Source of the DNA: Paradesertivirga sp036399495
GTDB taxonomy: Bacteria; Bacteroidota; Bacteroidia; Sphingobacteriales; Sphingobacteriaceae
Length of the DNA stretch: 59,637 bases
Reading direction: 5' to 3'
NCBI GenBank assembly: GCA_036399495.1
Contig: DASWMZ010000110.1
Span: 1 to 59,637 of the forward strand
In this document: in pieces, positions 25,413-35,247 of the stretch
How positions within the stretch are numbered: position 1 is the first letter of the stretch
Layout of the letters: every line of letters begins with the position of its first letter
Program-made: the position numbers and the translations under genes
Notes under the pieces: generated by a model
The model's database searches: none
Told to the model about the DNA's origin: nothing
Seen by the model: only the letters and a program-made list of their open reading frames with translations

Positions 25413-26459
25413 ATGAATAGCCGCATACCCATAGCGCCTCCCAAAATTCTACCGGTTCCGGAGGGTGTTAATAGACCGTTGTGGTCAGTTATGGTTCCTG
25501 TGTACAATTGTATTTCATACATAAAAGAAGCACTTGAGAGTGTTTTAGCTCAAGATAGAGGTCCGGAACTAATGCAAATAGAGGTTGTTGATGATTGCAG
25601 TTCGGATGGTGACGTTCAAGCTTTAGTAAAAGAAGTTGGGAAGGGGCGTATTAAGTATTTCCGCCAACCTGTCAACCGTGGAAGTTTAAGGAATTTTGAA
25701 ACATGTATTAATCGGGCTACCGGTTATTATATTCATTTATTACATGGCGACGACCGGGTGGAAAATGGATATTATAAAAAGATGGAGGGATTATTTACCT
25801 CTTATCCCGAAGCAGGTGCAGCATTTAGTAATTTTGGATACATAGATCATCTTAGTAAGAGAGTAGATATTGATAATAAAATGGTTCAAAGAAGTCCGGG
25901 AATTATACCAGATTTTTTATTTAAGATAGCTCATCGCCAGCTTGTGCAACCTCCTGCAATAGTCGTAAAAAGGAGTGTTTATGAAGATCTGGGAAGCTTT
26001 TTTGCTGTTCATTTTGGTGAAGATTGGGAGATGTGGACCCGCATTGCCGCTAAATACCCTGTGGCCTATATTCCGGAATACCTTGCGTCTTACCGGGTTG
26101 CTCATGGCATTGGCATTAGTCATAATTCTTTTCTGACGGGACAAAATATCGAGGATATGACTAAAGTAATAAACATTACTCAAAATTATTTACCTCAACA
26201 AAAACGAGAATTTTATAAAAAAGCTGCGTCTAAATATTACGCCATATTTTGTATTCGAATTGCGAATAGTTTACTACTTCAGAATAAAGAGGCAGCCCTC
26301 AAACAGATTAAAGGCTCTTGGGAGTTAAATAAAAGTATTCAGACAACTCTTTGGATAATACGATTTTATCTCATGGATTTTTTCAAATACAAGCAAATTG
26401 AAAGAAGGATTAAAATGGCGAAAAAGGTTAGTCATGAAAAAAATATATTGTCTTTTTAA
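25413..26459 (+). CDS. Family 2 glycosyltransferase, 348 aa
   Basis: GT-A fold: WSVMVPVYNC opens the nucleotide-sugar site, IEVVDDCSSDGD is the first acidic motif, and HLLHGDDRVE the DxD-type metal motif. FGEDWEMW is the acceptor-side acidic motif (ED). The C-terminal 80 residues are helical and basic. It is a close paralogue of the gene at 28733 (shared GSLRNFETCINR and LLHGDDRV). First gene of the polysaccharide operon, 18 bp before the exporter permease. Acts in the cytosol, adding one sugar to a lipid-linked chain; sugar unknown. Confidence 0.9.
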   Translation: MNSRIPIAPPKILPVPEGVNRPLWSVMVPVYNCISYIKEALESVLAQDRGPELMQIEVVDDCSSDGDVQALVKEVGKGRIKYFRQPVNRGSLRNFETCINRATGYYIHLLHGDDRVENGYYKKMEGLFTSYPEAGAAFSNFGYIDHLSKRVDIDNKMVQRSPGIIPDFLFKIAHRQLVQPPAIVVKRSVYEDLGSFFAVHFGEDWEMWTRIAAKYPVAYIPEYLASYRVAHGIGISHNSFLTGQNIEDMTKVINITQNYLPQQKREFYKKAASKYYAIFCIRIANSLLLQNKEAALKQIKGSWELNKSIQTTLWIIRFYLMDFFKYKQIERRIKMAKKVSHEKNILSF

Positions 26460-26477
26460 TTAAACAATTTTTAAAAT

Positions 26478-27326
26478 ATGCCCGAACAACCGCATTGGGA
26501 TTGGGAGATTAAAACTGAAACATCATGGTTTGGTGTTAGCGTTAAAGAGCTCTATTCGTATAAAGATTTATTATTTCGGCTTACAAGGAAAGAGTTTTTG
26601 GGCTCTTATCAGCAAACTCTTCTTGGGCCTTTTTGGGTGTTATTGCAACCTTTACTTACAACCTTAATCTATGTATTAGTATTTAACACCGTAATAGGAG
26701 TCTCTACAGGTGATACCCCGCCCATGTTGTTTAACTTAATTGGAATCACGTTATGGAATCTTTTTTCTGAAATATTTTTGAACACAGCGAAAACTTTTAC
26801 ACAAAATGTCGATATTTTTAGTAAAATATACTTCCCACGTATTATTGTAGCCCTATCGGGGTTGCTGCTCCAAATGATTTTGTTTGGCGTACAACTACTT
26901 TTTTTGTTCGCTATTTATCTCTTTTTTTTACTAAGAGGGCAAGTTAGTGTGAATCTGAGTCACATTTGGATGATAATACCGGCTATTACCATCACCGCGG
27001 GAATTGGCTTTGGGGGTGGGCTTATTTTTTCTGTTTTAACTGCTAAATACCGTGATTTAATGGCATTAATCCAGCTCATTATTCGTCTGTTAATGTTTGT
27101 ATGTCCCATTTTTTTTACAATGGCTATGGTCCCTGAACGCGTGCGATGGTTTGCAAACTTAAACCCGTTATCGTCTCAATTTGAATTATTTCGACATGCT
27201 TTTTTAAGTAATGGTAGCCTTACAATTGTTAACCTATCATATAGCCTCGGGTTTATGTTTGTTCTCGTATCTTTTGGGGTTTTGTTATTTAATAAAATGA
27301 GTGACAAATTAATGGATGTAATCTAG
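26478..27326 (+). CDS. ABC-2 polysaccharide exporter permease (Wzm-like)
   Basis: Six hydrophobic segments in 282 residues. The N-terminal amphipathic gate region (LYSYKDLLFRLTRKEFLGSYQQTLLGPFWV) is typical of Wzm/TagG permeases; in short: KDLLFRLTRKEF then YQQTLLGPFWVLLQP. Inner-membrane pore for an undecaprenyl-linked glycan. Six bp ahead of its ATPase gene, which fixes the pairing. Confidence 0.93.
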   Translation: MPEQPHWDWEIKTETSWFGVSVKELYSYKDLLFRLTRKEFLGSYQQTLLGPFWVLLQPLLTTLIYVLVFNTVIGVSTGDTPPMLFNLIGITLWNLFSEIFLNTAKTFTQNVDIFSKIYFPRIIVALSGLLLQMILFGVQLLFLFAIYLFFLLRGQVSVNLSHIWMIIPAITITAGIGFGGGLIFSVLTAKYRDLMALIQLIIRLLMFVCPIFFTMAMVPERVRWFANLNPLSSQFELFRHAFLSNGSLTIVNLSYSLGFMFVLVSFGVLLFNKMSDKLMDVI

Positions 27327-27332
27327 AAGCAG

Positions 27333-28619
27333 ATGTCGGACATAGTAATTCAGGCAGAAAATATTTCTAAAAAATTTCAGCTGGGCACCATCGGAACGGG
27401 TTCTTTGCGAAGAGACTTGCAGGAATGGTGGACAAGCAGTGTATTAAAAAAGAATGACCCCTTTTTGCAGCCAAATAATGATGGAATAGCTAAAGCCGAT
27501 CATATTTGGGCATTAAAAAATATTGATTTTGAAATCAGGCAAGGTGAAACATGGGGAATTGTTGGCCGTAATGGTGCCGGTAAATCAACCTTTTTAAAAA
27601 TCTTATCGCGAATTATAAAACCTACCACAGGTACAATAAAAGGGAAAGGGAGGATTAGCAGTTTGCTTGAAGTGGGTACCGGCTTTCACCCTGAGCTTTC
27701 CGGAAGGGAAAACATTTTCATTAGCGGGCATATGCTCGGTATGAACAAAGCCGAGATACAGCAAAAGTTCGATGAAATAGTTGACTTTGCAGGAATTGGT
27801 CTTTTTCTTGATACTCCGGTTAAACGTTATTCTTCAGGTATGTATGTGCGCCTGGCCTTTGCTGTGGCAGCGCACTTAGAACCCGATATTTTGATTGTTG
27901 ACGAAGTGTTAGCAGTTGGCGATGCTGAGTTTCAGAAGAAGTGTCTGGGTAGCATGAGAGATGCTACTTCGAAAGCGGGTAGAACAGTTATTTTTGTAAG
28001 TCATAATTTGCAGGCGGTGAATAATCTTTGTTCCCATGCTTTATGGCTTGAAAAGGGCTGCGTTAAGGAGAATGGCGATGCAAAGTCGGTGGTCAACAGT
28101 TATTTGGGCGCGACGCAGAAAAAGGCGTGGAAACGAGAGTTTGCTTCGCTAAACGAAGCTCCTGGTAACCACTTAATCAAGATACTTCTGTTCGAACTAG
28201 TGCCTCACCTTCCTACTCCTCTATCTCCAATTGATATACGCACGCCATTAACAGTTCGGTACAAATTTTATAACGACACAGATGATATTGTATTAGCCAT
28301 AGGGTTGCATCTGTTTACTCTAGCAGATGAATGCATATTTGATGTTGCCCAAGAGCCCGCAATGTTTAAGAAAGGCATTTTAGAGGGTGAGTGTCAGATT
28401 CCGGGTAATTTTCTCAATGATGGATCTTACTATTTTTCCCTAATAGTTGTAAAAGACCCCGGAGAAGTTTTATATTATTTCGAAGAGGGCTTAACTTTTG
28501 AAGTAGAAGATTATCGGGAAAATACTACCTGGTATGGAAAGTGGGTGGGTTATGTCCGGCCAAATTTCCCTCTAACGTTAGCGCAATCGAATGAACATGA
28601 GAATTCTTATATCACATAA
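27333..28619 (+). CDS. ABC exporter ATPase with C-terminal glycan-binding domain (Wzt-like)
   Basis: Walker A GRNGAGKST, signature YSSGMYVRLAFA and Walker B ILIVDEVLAVGD are in the first 230 residues; the H-loop is VSHN. An extra region of about 150 residues follows (from about 280), beta-rich, like the carbohydrate-binding Wzt C-terminal domain. That domain reads the finished end of the polymer in O-antigen systems such as E. coli O8/O9a. The tail suggests that export here depends on a chain-end modification, which fits the methyltransferase at 31917. Partner of the permease at 26478. Confidence 0.92.
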   Translation: MSDIVIQAENISKKFQLGTIGTGSLRRDLQEWWTSSVLKKNDPFLQPNNDGIAKADHIWALKNIDFEIRQGETWGIVGRNGAGKSTFLKILSRIIKPTTGTIKGKGRISSLLEVGTGFHPELSGRENIFISGHMLGMNKAEIQQKFDEIVDFAGIGLFLDTPVKRYSSGMYVRLAFAVAAHLEPDILIVDEVLAVGDAEFQKKCLGSMRDATSKAGRTVIFVSHNLQAVNNLCSHALWLEKGCVKENGDAKSVVNSYLGATQKKAWKREFASLNEAPGNHLIKILLFELVPHLPTPLSPIDIRTPLTVRYKFYNDTDDIVLAIGLHLFTLADECIFDVAQEPAMFKKGILEGECQIPGNFLNDGSYYFSLIVVKDPGEVLYYFEEGLTFEVEDYRENTTWYGKWVGYVRPNFPLTLAQSNEHENSYIT

Positions 28620-28732
28620 ATGGCTTGTCAAACTATTCATAAGGAGACAGTGCATGCCGTTTAAAGGCATGAATTAGATTTTGTTGCACTTTCCAGGGAA
28701 GAAATATTGCTTGAAAGCTAGAGACAGCCATC

Positions 28733-29770
28733 ATGACTGGTTTAATTTTTCTAATAAATCTATCATACTTAGTGGATCGAATACCTAATACTGCACCTAT
28801 AATTGCACCACTGTCTGAGAACGTTGCGCGGGTTAAATGGGCTGTGATGATTCCTGTGTTCAATTGCTCGCAGTATTTGTCTGAAACTTTAAAAAGTGTC
28901 TTACAGCAAGATCCCGGAGCGGAGGTAATGCAAATAGAGGTGGTGGATGATTGCAGTAACGACGCCAATGTAGAGGAGCTTGTAAAGCAAATTGGCAACG
29001 GACGGATAACTTATTTTAAGCAATCAGAAAATGTGGGTAGCCTCAGGAATTTCGAAACGTGTATCAACAGATCCCGAGGAACCTATGTCCATTTACTACA
29101 TGGCGACGACCGGGTTAAAGATGGATTTTATAAAACGATGGATTCACTGTTTAGAGTCTATCCTGCAGCTGATGCAGCATTTTGCGCGTGGGATTATATT
29201 AATGAAAACGGCGAGTTTTTACGGACATCCAAAAAGGAGTCGAATCAGGATGGGTTGTTGGAAAATTGCTTTCACACGATCACTATGGGCCAAATGACAC
29301 AATATGTAAGCACAGTAGTAAAACGGCACGTATATGAAAAACTGGGCAGTTTTTACGCTGTAACATATGGAGAAGATTGGATTATGTGGGCTAGAATTGC
29401 TAAGGAATATAAATTTGCTTATACACCCGAAGCACTTGCTGATTATCGAGAACATTCTACATCTATTTCAGGGCAAAGCCGGGTTAATGGAGAAGATATT
29501 CGTGATATCAAAAAGGTATCGGCGATAATAAGTAGTTTAATGCCAGCTAATAAGCGAAGAACAGCTGCAGAAGTTATTTGTAAAAATTATGCTTATTGGA
29601 GTTTAGAACAATTGTACAAGTTATGGTTCGAAACTGATGATATTACTTTAATAACCAAGCATTTAAAGCAACAGTTAAAAGGATATAAAGATATTAAAGT
29701 GATTGCTTTGATGAGTAAATTATGGTTTTTGACGATAAAGTGGCGTATCAATAAAATGCTGGGTATTTAA
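28733..29770 (+). CDS. Family 2 glycosyltransferase, paralogue of the 25413 gene
   Basis: Contains WAVMIPVFNC, IEVVDDCSND, HLLHGDDRVKD and YGEDWIMW in the same order as the 25413 product; they clearly arose by duplication and flank the exporter genes. Likeness begins at RIPNTAP, so a GTG at 28772 is a reasonable alternative start; the 13 residues before it from ATG 28733 have no counterpart. Probably adds a related sugar or linkage. Confidence 0.88.
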   Translation: MTGLIFLINLSYLVDRIPNTAPIIAPLSENVARVKWAVMIPVFNCSQYLSETLKSVLQQDPGAEVMQIEVVDDCSNDANVEELVKQIGNGRITYFKQSENVGSLRNFETCINRSRGTYVHLLHGDDRVKDGFYKTMDSLFRVYPAADAAFCAWDYINENGEFLRTSKKESNQDGLLENCFHTITMGQMTQYVSTVVKRHVYEKLGSFYAVTYGEDWIMWARIAKEYKFAYTPEALADYREHSTSISGQSRVNGEDIRDIKKVSAIISSLMPANKRRTAAEVICKNYAYWSLEQLYKLWFETDDITLITKHLKQQLKGYKDIKVIALMSKLWFLTIKWRINKMLGI

Positions 29771-29773
29771 TAA

Positions 29774-31033
29774 ATGGGAGAGATTAGACCATATACTATT
29801 CATCATGTCTATATTAATGACTTAAATCAAAACGAATACAGAAGTCTTGAACAAGGAGGGAGATACTATCTGGTCTTTTGGTGGAAAAGTTTCGCTCTTG
29901 GGGATTTATATATCGAAAATTATAATGATCAATTCGAGGATTTACAAAGGGACATATTTAATGCCATAGAGCCCGCCCTACAATCATATTTAGCAGATGG
30001 TTGCTTAGTAGGACAAATAAAGACTTTTTTCTTTGAAAAAAGTCTAAAGGAATTTATGAATTTAATGGAGGAATCTTTAAAACAATTCCTCCCTGAATCT
30101 TACCCGGATACCCTAGGAATTTCTGTTATCATATGCACCCGAAACCGGAGTAGCGATCTGGATGTTTGCCTGCATTATTTGCTCAAGCAGCATTGTTTAC
30201 CTTCAGAGATTATCGTGATTGACAATGCCCCTTCTGATAGCGGCACTAAGAACGTTGTGAATAAATATGACTCGGTAAGCTATATTCTGGAGCCAAAAGC
30301 AGGTTTAGATTTTGCTCGCAACACCGGTGTAAAATCTTCAAGGTTTCCGATTATTGCTTTTGTTGACGATGATGTAAAAGTTCACCCGCTTTGGAGCTAC
30401 AGAATCTGGGAAACGTTTCAGGACACTGATATTGCCGCTATGACTGGTCTAATTATATCATTTAGCCTTGAAACAGAAAGTCAGCAAATTTTTGAAAAAC
30501 ACTGGGGATTTAATAAAGGGTACAAAGAGATATCATTTAATAAAGCATTTATTCAGGTTAAGCCACCCCGGGTTTGGGATATTGGCGCCGGAGCTAATAT
30601 GGCTTTCCGTAAAGTGGTTATCGAGCAAGCAGATTACTTTGATGAGCGATTAGGTGCGGGTGCATCTGGCTGTGGGGACGATTCTGAAATGTGGTATAAG
30701 ATTTTATTAAATGGGCATATTATCAAGTATAATCCAAGAGCAATTTCCTTCCACGAACATAGAAAAGACATGGAGAGCTTACATAAACAGCTTTTTAGTT
30801 ATATGCGCGGTCATGTGGCAGCATCATTGCTCCAGCATAAATATTACCCCAAAGCTGGATATAAGAAGTACGTATTTTATGATATACCCCGATATTACCT
30901 TTTACTTGCACGAATAGGTTTTCCTAATTATCATTTCCGCTATAGTACGTTGTGGAGTGAGTTTAAAGGTATATCATCAGGCTTTCGATTTTATCTTAAA
31001 AATCGAAAGCGTCCGCGAATCAGTAAACCATGA
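29774..31033 (+). CDS. Glycosyltransferase family 2 with N-terminal extension, 419 aa
   Basis: The first 110 residues are an extension without recognised motifs (start YTIHHVYINDLNQNEY). The GT2 domain follows: ISVIICTRNRSSDLDVCL, IIVIDNAPSDSG, GLDFARNTG and AFVDDDVKV. CGDDSEMWYK is the acceptor-side motif. FHEHRKDME and the aromatic C-terminus resemble GT2 enzymes of the chlorobactene/rhamnosyl type. Its stop overlaps the next start (ATGA at 31030). Confidence 0.87.
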   Translation: MGEIRPYTIHHVYINDLNQNEYRSLEQGGRYYLVFWWKSFALGDLYIENYNDQFEDLQRDIFNAIEPALQSYLADGCLVGQIKTFFFEKSLKEFMNLMEESLKQFLPESYPDTLGISVIICTRNRSSDLDVCLHYLLKQHCLPSEIIVIDNAPSDSGTKNVVNKYDSVSYILEPKAGLDFARNTGVKSSRFPIIAFVDDDVKVHPLWSYRIWETFQDTDIAAMTGLIISFSLETESQQIFEKHWGFNKGYKEISFNKAFIQVKPPRVWDIGAGANMAFRKVVIEQADYFDERLGAGASGCGDDSEMWYKILLNGHIIKYNPRAISFHEHRKDMESLHKQLFSYMRGHVAASLLQHKYYPKAGYKKYVFYDIPRYYLLLARIGFPNYHFRYSTLWSEFKGISSGFRFYLKNRKRPRISKP

Positions 31034-31920
31034 AGATCAGTAACGCAAATCCGCTGGTATCGGTAATCATTCCATGTTATAACCAGGCGCACTATTTAAC
31101 AAAGGCTATCAAAAGTGTGCTTGTTCAAACCTATCGACATCATGAAATTATTATAGTAGACGATGGCTCATCGGATAATGCAAAAGAAATTGCGGAGAGG
31201 TTCGAAAATACAAGGTATGTTCATCAAGATAATCAAGGCTTATCTGCGGCTCGCAACACGGGCATAACTCACAGCAGAGGAGAGTATCTGGTATTTCTGG
31301 ATTCTGACGACTGGCTTTTTGATGAAGCGCTTGAAACAAACCTGCAATTTATGCTAGCCCGACCAGAGCTTGGCCTGGTTTCGGGAGCCCACCGCTTTGT
31401 TTACGAACAAACAAATACAACCAGAGATGTGGTGCGCGAAGTAAGTGCCAATAATTATTGTGAGCTTTTGCAAACCAACTACATAGCTATGATTGCTACT
31501 GTAATGTTCAAAAAAGAAATTTTCACAAAATTTTTGTTCAGCACCTCTCTTAAAGTTTGTGAAGACTATGAGATATATCTTCACGTTGCGAGAAATTATC
31601 CGATCTATCAACATACAAAACTTTTAGCCGCTTATAGAATACACGGAAATAATATGTCGGCGGATTCGCTGCTTATTCTCGAGACTGCCTTATATATTCT
31701 TAAATCTCAAAAAACCGTTTTAAAAAATAGGACCGAACTTGGTTGGCTTATAAGAGGTAGGCAGTTCTGGAAAAATTATTATATTGATTTCATGTATCAA
31801 AATCTCTTATTGGCTTTAGAAACAGGCTGCCATCCTGCGGAAAGTGATTTGATAGGTCTGAGGCGATTCAACAAATGGCTTTATATAAAATTTTTGTTTA
31901 AAAAGTATCTAAGTATATGA
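31030..31920 (+). CDS. Family 2 glycosyltransferase, 296 aa
   Basis: VSVIIPCYNQAHYL, IIIVDDGSSDNA, GLSAARNTGI and FLDSDDWLFD are textbook GT2 motifs; CEDYEIYLHVA is the acceptor-site ED. The helical tail is basic. Overlaps the genes on both sides by 4 bp, so translation is coupled. Confidence 0.92.
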   Translation: MKISNANPLVSVIIPCYNQAHYLTKAIKSVLVQTYRHHEIIIVDDGSSDNAKEIAERFENTRYVHQDNQGLSAARNTGITHSRGEYLVFLDSDDWLFDEALETNLQFMLARPELGLVSGAHRFVYEQTNTTRDVVREVSANNYCELLQTNYIAMIATVMFKKEIFTKFLFSTSLKVCEDYEIYLHVARNYPIYQHTKLLAAYRIHGNNMSADSLLILETALYILKSQKTVLKNRTELGWLIRGRQFWKNYYIDFMYQNLLLALETGCHPAESDLIGLRRFNKWLYIKFLFKKYLSI

Positions 31921-32645
31921 GAGGACCCCAAAGCAGGCTAAAAAGATTTATTCCAAACGTAGTTTTAAAAAAAATAAACAAAAATTTTATCCCACTTCCC
32001 GGTGAAGTTCGATTGGGTGACTTAGATAGAACTAGCCCTTTAAGCAAGCAGTTTGGATATGATAGGGGCGGACCGGTTGACAGATATTACATTGAGAACT
32101 TTCTTGAGCGACATAGAGGGCTAATTAAAGGGAGAGTTTTAGAAATTGGCGACAATGAGTATACTCTGCGTTATGGTGGTGCCAATGTACAACAGTCTGA
32201 TATCTTACATATTAACGATAGGAATCCGAAAGCAACATTTATTGGTGATTTAAGTAATGCTCCGATATTGCCTGATAATACTTTTGATTGCGTTGTTCTT
32301 ACTCAAACGCTACACTTAATTTTTAATCACCTACAAGCGCTGCAAACCTGTTATCGGGTTTTAAAGCCAGGCGGAACTTTGTTATTGACCGTTCCGGGAA
32401 TTAGCCATATTGATCAAGGGGAGTGGAAAGATATCTGGTTGTGGTCCTATACACAAAGTTCAATCAAGAGAATGTTATCAGAAATGTTTCTTAAGGAGAA
32501 TATTGAAACTCAAGTTCATGGAAATGTTTTGGTTGCAACCGCTTTCTTATACGGTATGGGATTACCGGAACTAAAAAAGAGTCAGATGGACGAGACAGAT
32601 CCGCATTACCAAGTAATTATTACGGCAAGTGCAATGAAGAGTTAA
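31917..32645 (+). CDS. Class I SAM-dependent methyltransferase, 242 aa
   Basis: VLEIGDNEYTL takes the place of the glycine-rich SAM loop, DILHIN the acidic strand, and DNTFDCVVLTQTLHLI, with LKPGGTLLLTVPGI, the Methyltransf_11 signature. The SAM loop is unusual (GDNEY in place of GxGxG), as in several sugar-locus methyltransferases. It may methylate a sugar hydroxyl or chain end, which would suit recognition by the Wzt-like tail. Overlaps the GT2 gene before it by 4 bp. Confidence 0.85.
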   Translation: MRGPQSRLKRFIPNVVLKKINKNFIPLPGEVRLGDLDRTSPLSKQFGYDRGGPVDRYYIENFLERHRGLIKGRVLEIGDNEYTLRYGGANVQQSDILHINDRNPKATFIGDLSNAPILPDNTFDCVVLTQTLHLIFNHLQALQTCYRVLKPGGTLLLTVPGISHIDQGEWKDIWLWSYTQSSIKRMLSEMFLKENIETQVHGNVLVATAFLYGMGLPELKKSQMDETDPHYQVIITASAMKS

Positions 32646-32647
32646 CT

Positions 32648-33616
32648 ATGCAGACACTTGATAAAATGGACCTAACAAAAACTCCTTTGGTTTCTATTAT
32701 TATTCCAATATTTAATTCGGGGAGATATATTACAGAAACAATCGAGTCAGTATTAAATCAAAGGTATACTAACTGGGAACTCATCCTTGTCGATGATGGT
32801 TCAACTGATGACTCAAGAATTATATCCGAAGGCTATTCATCAAAATATCCAGAAAAAATTATTTGTGCTGCTCATGTAGGTAACATCAACAAAGGATTAC
32901 CATCTACCCGAAACCTTGGCCTCTCATTAGCTAAGGGTTCTTTGGTTGCCTTGCTTGATTCTGACGATCTATGGATGCCTGATTATCTCGAGGAGCAAGT
33001 AAGTTTTCTGGTTAATAACAAGGACATTGATGTTGTTTGCCAGGCAAGTATTTACTGGAGAACATGGAACAACCCAAAAGAACATGATGAGGTAATTTTA
33101 GTTGGAGCACCTTCCGAAAAAATATATACTCCGCCCGAGTTAGCTGTGGCGTTGTATCCATTTGGAAATGGTGCGGCACCTTGTATGGATGGAATTGTGA
33201 TGCGAACTGAAGCTTTGAAAAGGATCGGGGGATTTGAAGAATCTTTTAAAGGGAAAAATCATTTATATGAGGACCAGGCTTTCAACATAAAGAACTATCT
33301 GAAAAATGTTGTTTACCTGTCATCAAGTGCCAAAAATCTCTACCGTCAACGACCTGATTCGATGATGCATGGAATAATAGAGGAAGGGCTTTATGACAAT
33401 GGTCGTTACTTCTTTTTAAGGTGGTTAAAGGTATATTTAAAGGATCAAATGATTAAAGATAAAGCGGTTCATAAATTATTGAATAGGGCGCTGATTCCTT
33501 ATAAATACCCTTATCTATACAAGATTTCATCAGGCATACATAGGAGATACAAACAACTATTAAATAAACTATCAGCTGCGGCGATCATAGCATCATCACT
33601 TAATGCCTTAATATGA
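32648..33616 (+). CDS. Family 2 glycosyltransferase, 322 aa
   Basis: VSIIIPIFNSGRYI, LILVDDGSTDDS, GLPSTRNLGLS and LLDSDDLWM, then the acceptor-side LYEDQAF. An in-frame ATG at 32666 (MDLTKTP) is an equally good start. Last gene of the tightly spaced plus-strand operon 25413-33616. Confidence 0.9.
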   Translation: MQTLDKMDLTKTPLVSIIIPIFNSGRYITETIESVLNQRYTNWELILVDDGSTDDSRIISEGYSSKYPEKIICAAHVGNINKGLPSTRNLGLSLAKGSLVALLDSDDLWMPDYLEEQVSFLVNNKDIDVVCQASIYWRTWNNPKEHDEVILVGAPSEKIYTPPELAVALYPFGNGAAPCMDGIVMRTEALKRIGGFEESFKGKNHLYEDQAFNIKNYLKNVVYLSSSAKNLYRQRPDSMMHGIIEEGLYDNGRYFFLRWLKVYLKDQMIKDKAVHKLLNRALIPYKYPYLYKISSGIHRRYKQLLNKLSAAAIIASSLNALI

Positions 33617-33712
33617 TTCTGCAGGCCTAAACCAGCAAGCTGTTAGAAAGTATTGAATCAATTTGAATTTTTAATAAACAGTTAAGCTTTTGCCACTAAT
33701 AACTAAAATCAA

Positions 33713-35016
33713 ATGACAGGGCAATTATTTCGGCCAAAAAACCTTTTTATTCGCTAAATGCACTAAGAGGGTTTGGGGCAATGTTTGTAGTGTTCCATCA
33801 TATTCTCTCTTACGGATACTATCTCGACCCTGGATATTTACCTTCTACATTTAAATCTTTTCAAAATAATAATGCGATTCTAGGTGTACTCATTTTCTTT
33901 GTTATTAGTGGAACAGTGATCCAACTAAGTAATAAGCAACCAATTTCAAGAAGTAATTTGCCTTCTTATTTTAAGAAAAGAGCCTTACGGATATATCCAA
34001 TCTATGCTCTAAGTCTCGTTGTAGCCCTACTTGTGAGTAAAAATATTTATTCTGCTTACACTATAGCCGGAAACTTTACCTTTCTGAATATTATGTTTTC
34101 TGATGTAATTTGGGAAAATGGACCTATTTGGAGTCTACAATATGAAGTTTTGTATTATATATTGTTTATTCCAATATCATATTTTAATCTTAATCCGATA
34201 AGGGTCGTAATTGCGGCCTTCTTAATTGGCTTGTTCAACTTTTTTCTTTATCCGTACACTCAATCTTCATTATTAACCAGTTATAGTTTCGGTTTTGTTT
34301 TCTGGGTCTGTGGAGTGATTGTAGTGCAATACACAAGTAATAAAGCCGACGGACCCATTGTTTACAGGCGCTTGATAAGCTTTCTTTTTCTAATTGTATG
34401 TCTGCCATTTCTTAATAAAATTCAAACGTTGATCATCAGACTTAGCGAGACAGCTTTGGGATATAAGATTACTTTTCCTCATGGAGATGTGAATTCCTGG
34501 TTTAAGATGGCGATCAACTTTGAGGATTTTTCATATCTACCTATTTCTATAATGTTGATTATACTATTTTCACATTATAAATTCAAATATCAAAAGCCAG
34601 TGTTTTGGTGTTTGCAATTATTGCCAGCCTACACACTATTTACTATATTTAAGATGGGTGGCCAGCTTAACGAGTGGTCAGCTGTTTTTGCTCTAAGTTG
34701 CTACATTTTGAGTTTCGTGTTTTTATTAAATACAGCTTCTATAAATCTAATTTCAAAAAAATGTTTTAAGATCCTACTCTGGCTTGGTAACATCTCTTAC
34801 GGGATTTACATTATTCATATGCCTATATTGATACTATTTAGTCAGATTTTCGCCTTTACTGGTTCACCGCTTACTTTCAGTGTAAGATTAATTGTTTATT
34901 TAGCATTAACCATCTTAACCGCCCGATTTCTGGAAGGCACTTATCAGCGATTCATATTAAAATTTTTAAACCATCAAAAGGAACCAGTACAATTGGTTTT
35001 ATCAAGGAGTGATTGA
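33713..35016 (+). CDS. Acyltransferase 3 family membrane protein (start region frameshifted?)
   Basis: Ten or so hydrophobic segments in the acyltransferase-3 arrangement; the frame from ATG 33781 is 411 residues. The family's opening SLNALRGFGAMFVVFHH begins upstream of that ATG but in a frame without a start. The ATG at 33713 reads MTGQLFRPK and meets the acyltransferase frame only if the six-A run at 33733 had one more A. So either the annotated start at 33781 truncates the catalytic His region, or there is a one-base deletion or sequence error. Predicted to O-acetylate the polysaccharide or its precursor in the inner membrane. Confidence 0.75.
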
Positions 35017-35247
35017 TAAAAGTTTGGGTATATATATTAGGTGTATTGGATCTACGATCAATACATTATATGCAGTTTCTTAATCGCTAAAGCTAAACTG
35101 GTTTATATAGATAAACACCTTGGGAGTTTTAATAGTGGTCATAATAATCAATGTTAATTACTCTAAAGGCTAGCCTATACCGTATTATTAACAACAAAGA
35201 ATTATTAAATTCATCACCCTCGATTAATTAATACAATCGAATTCAGG

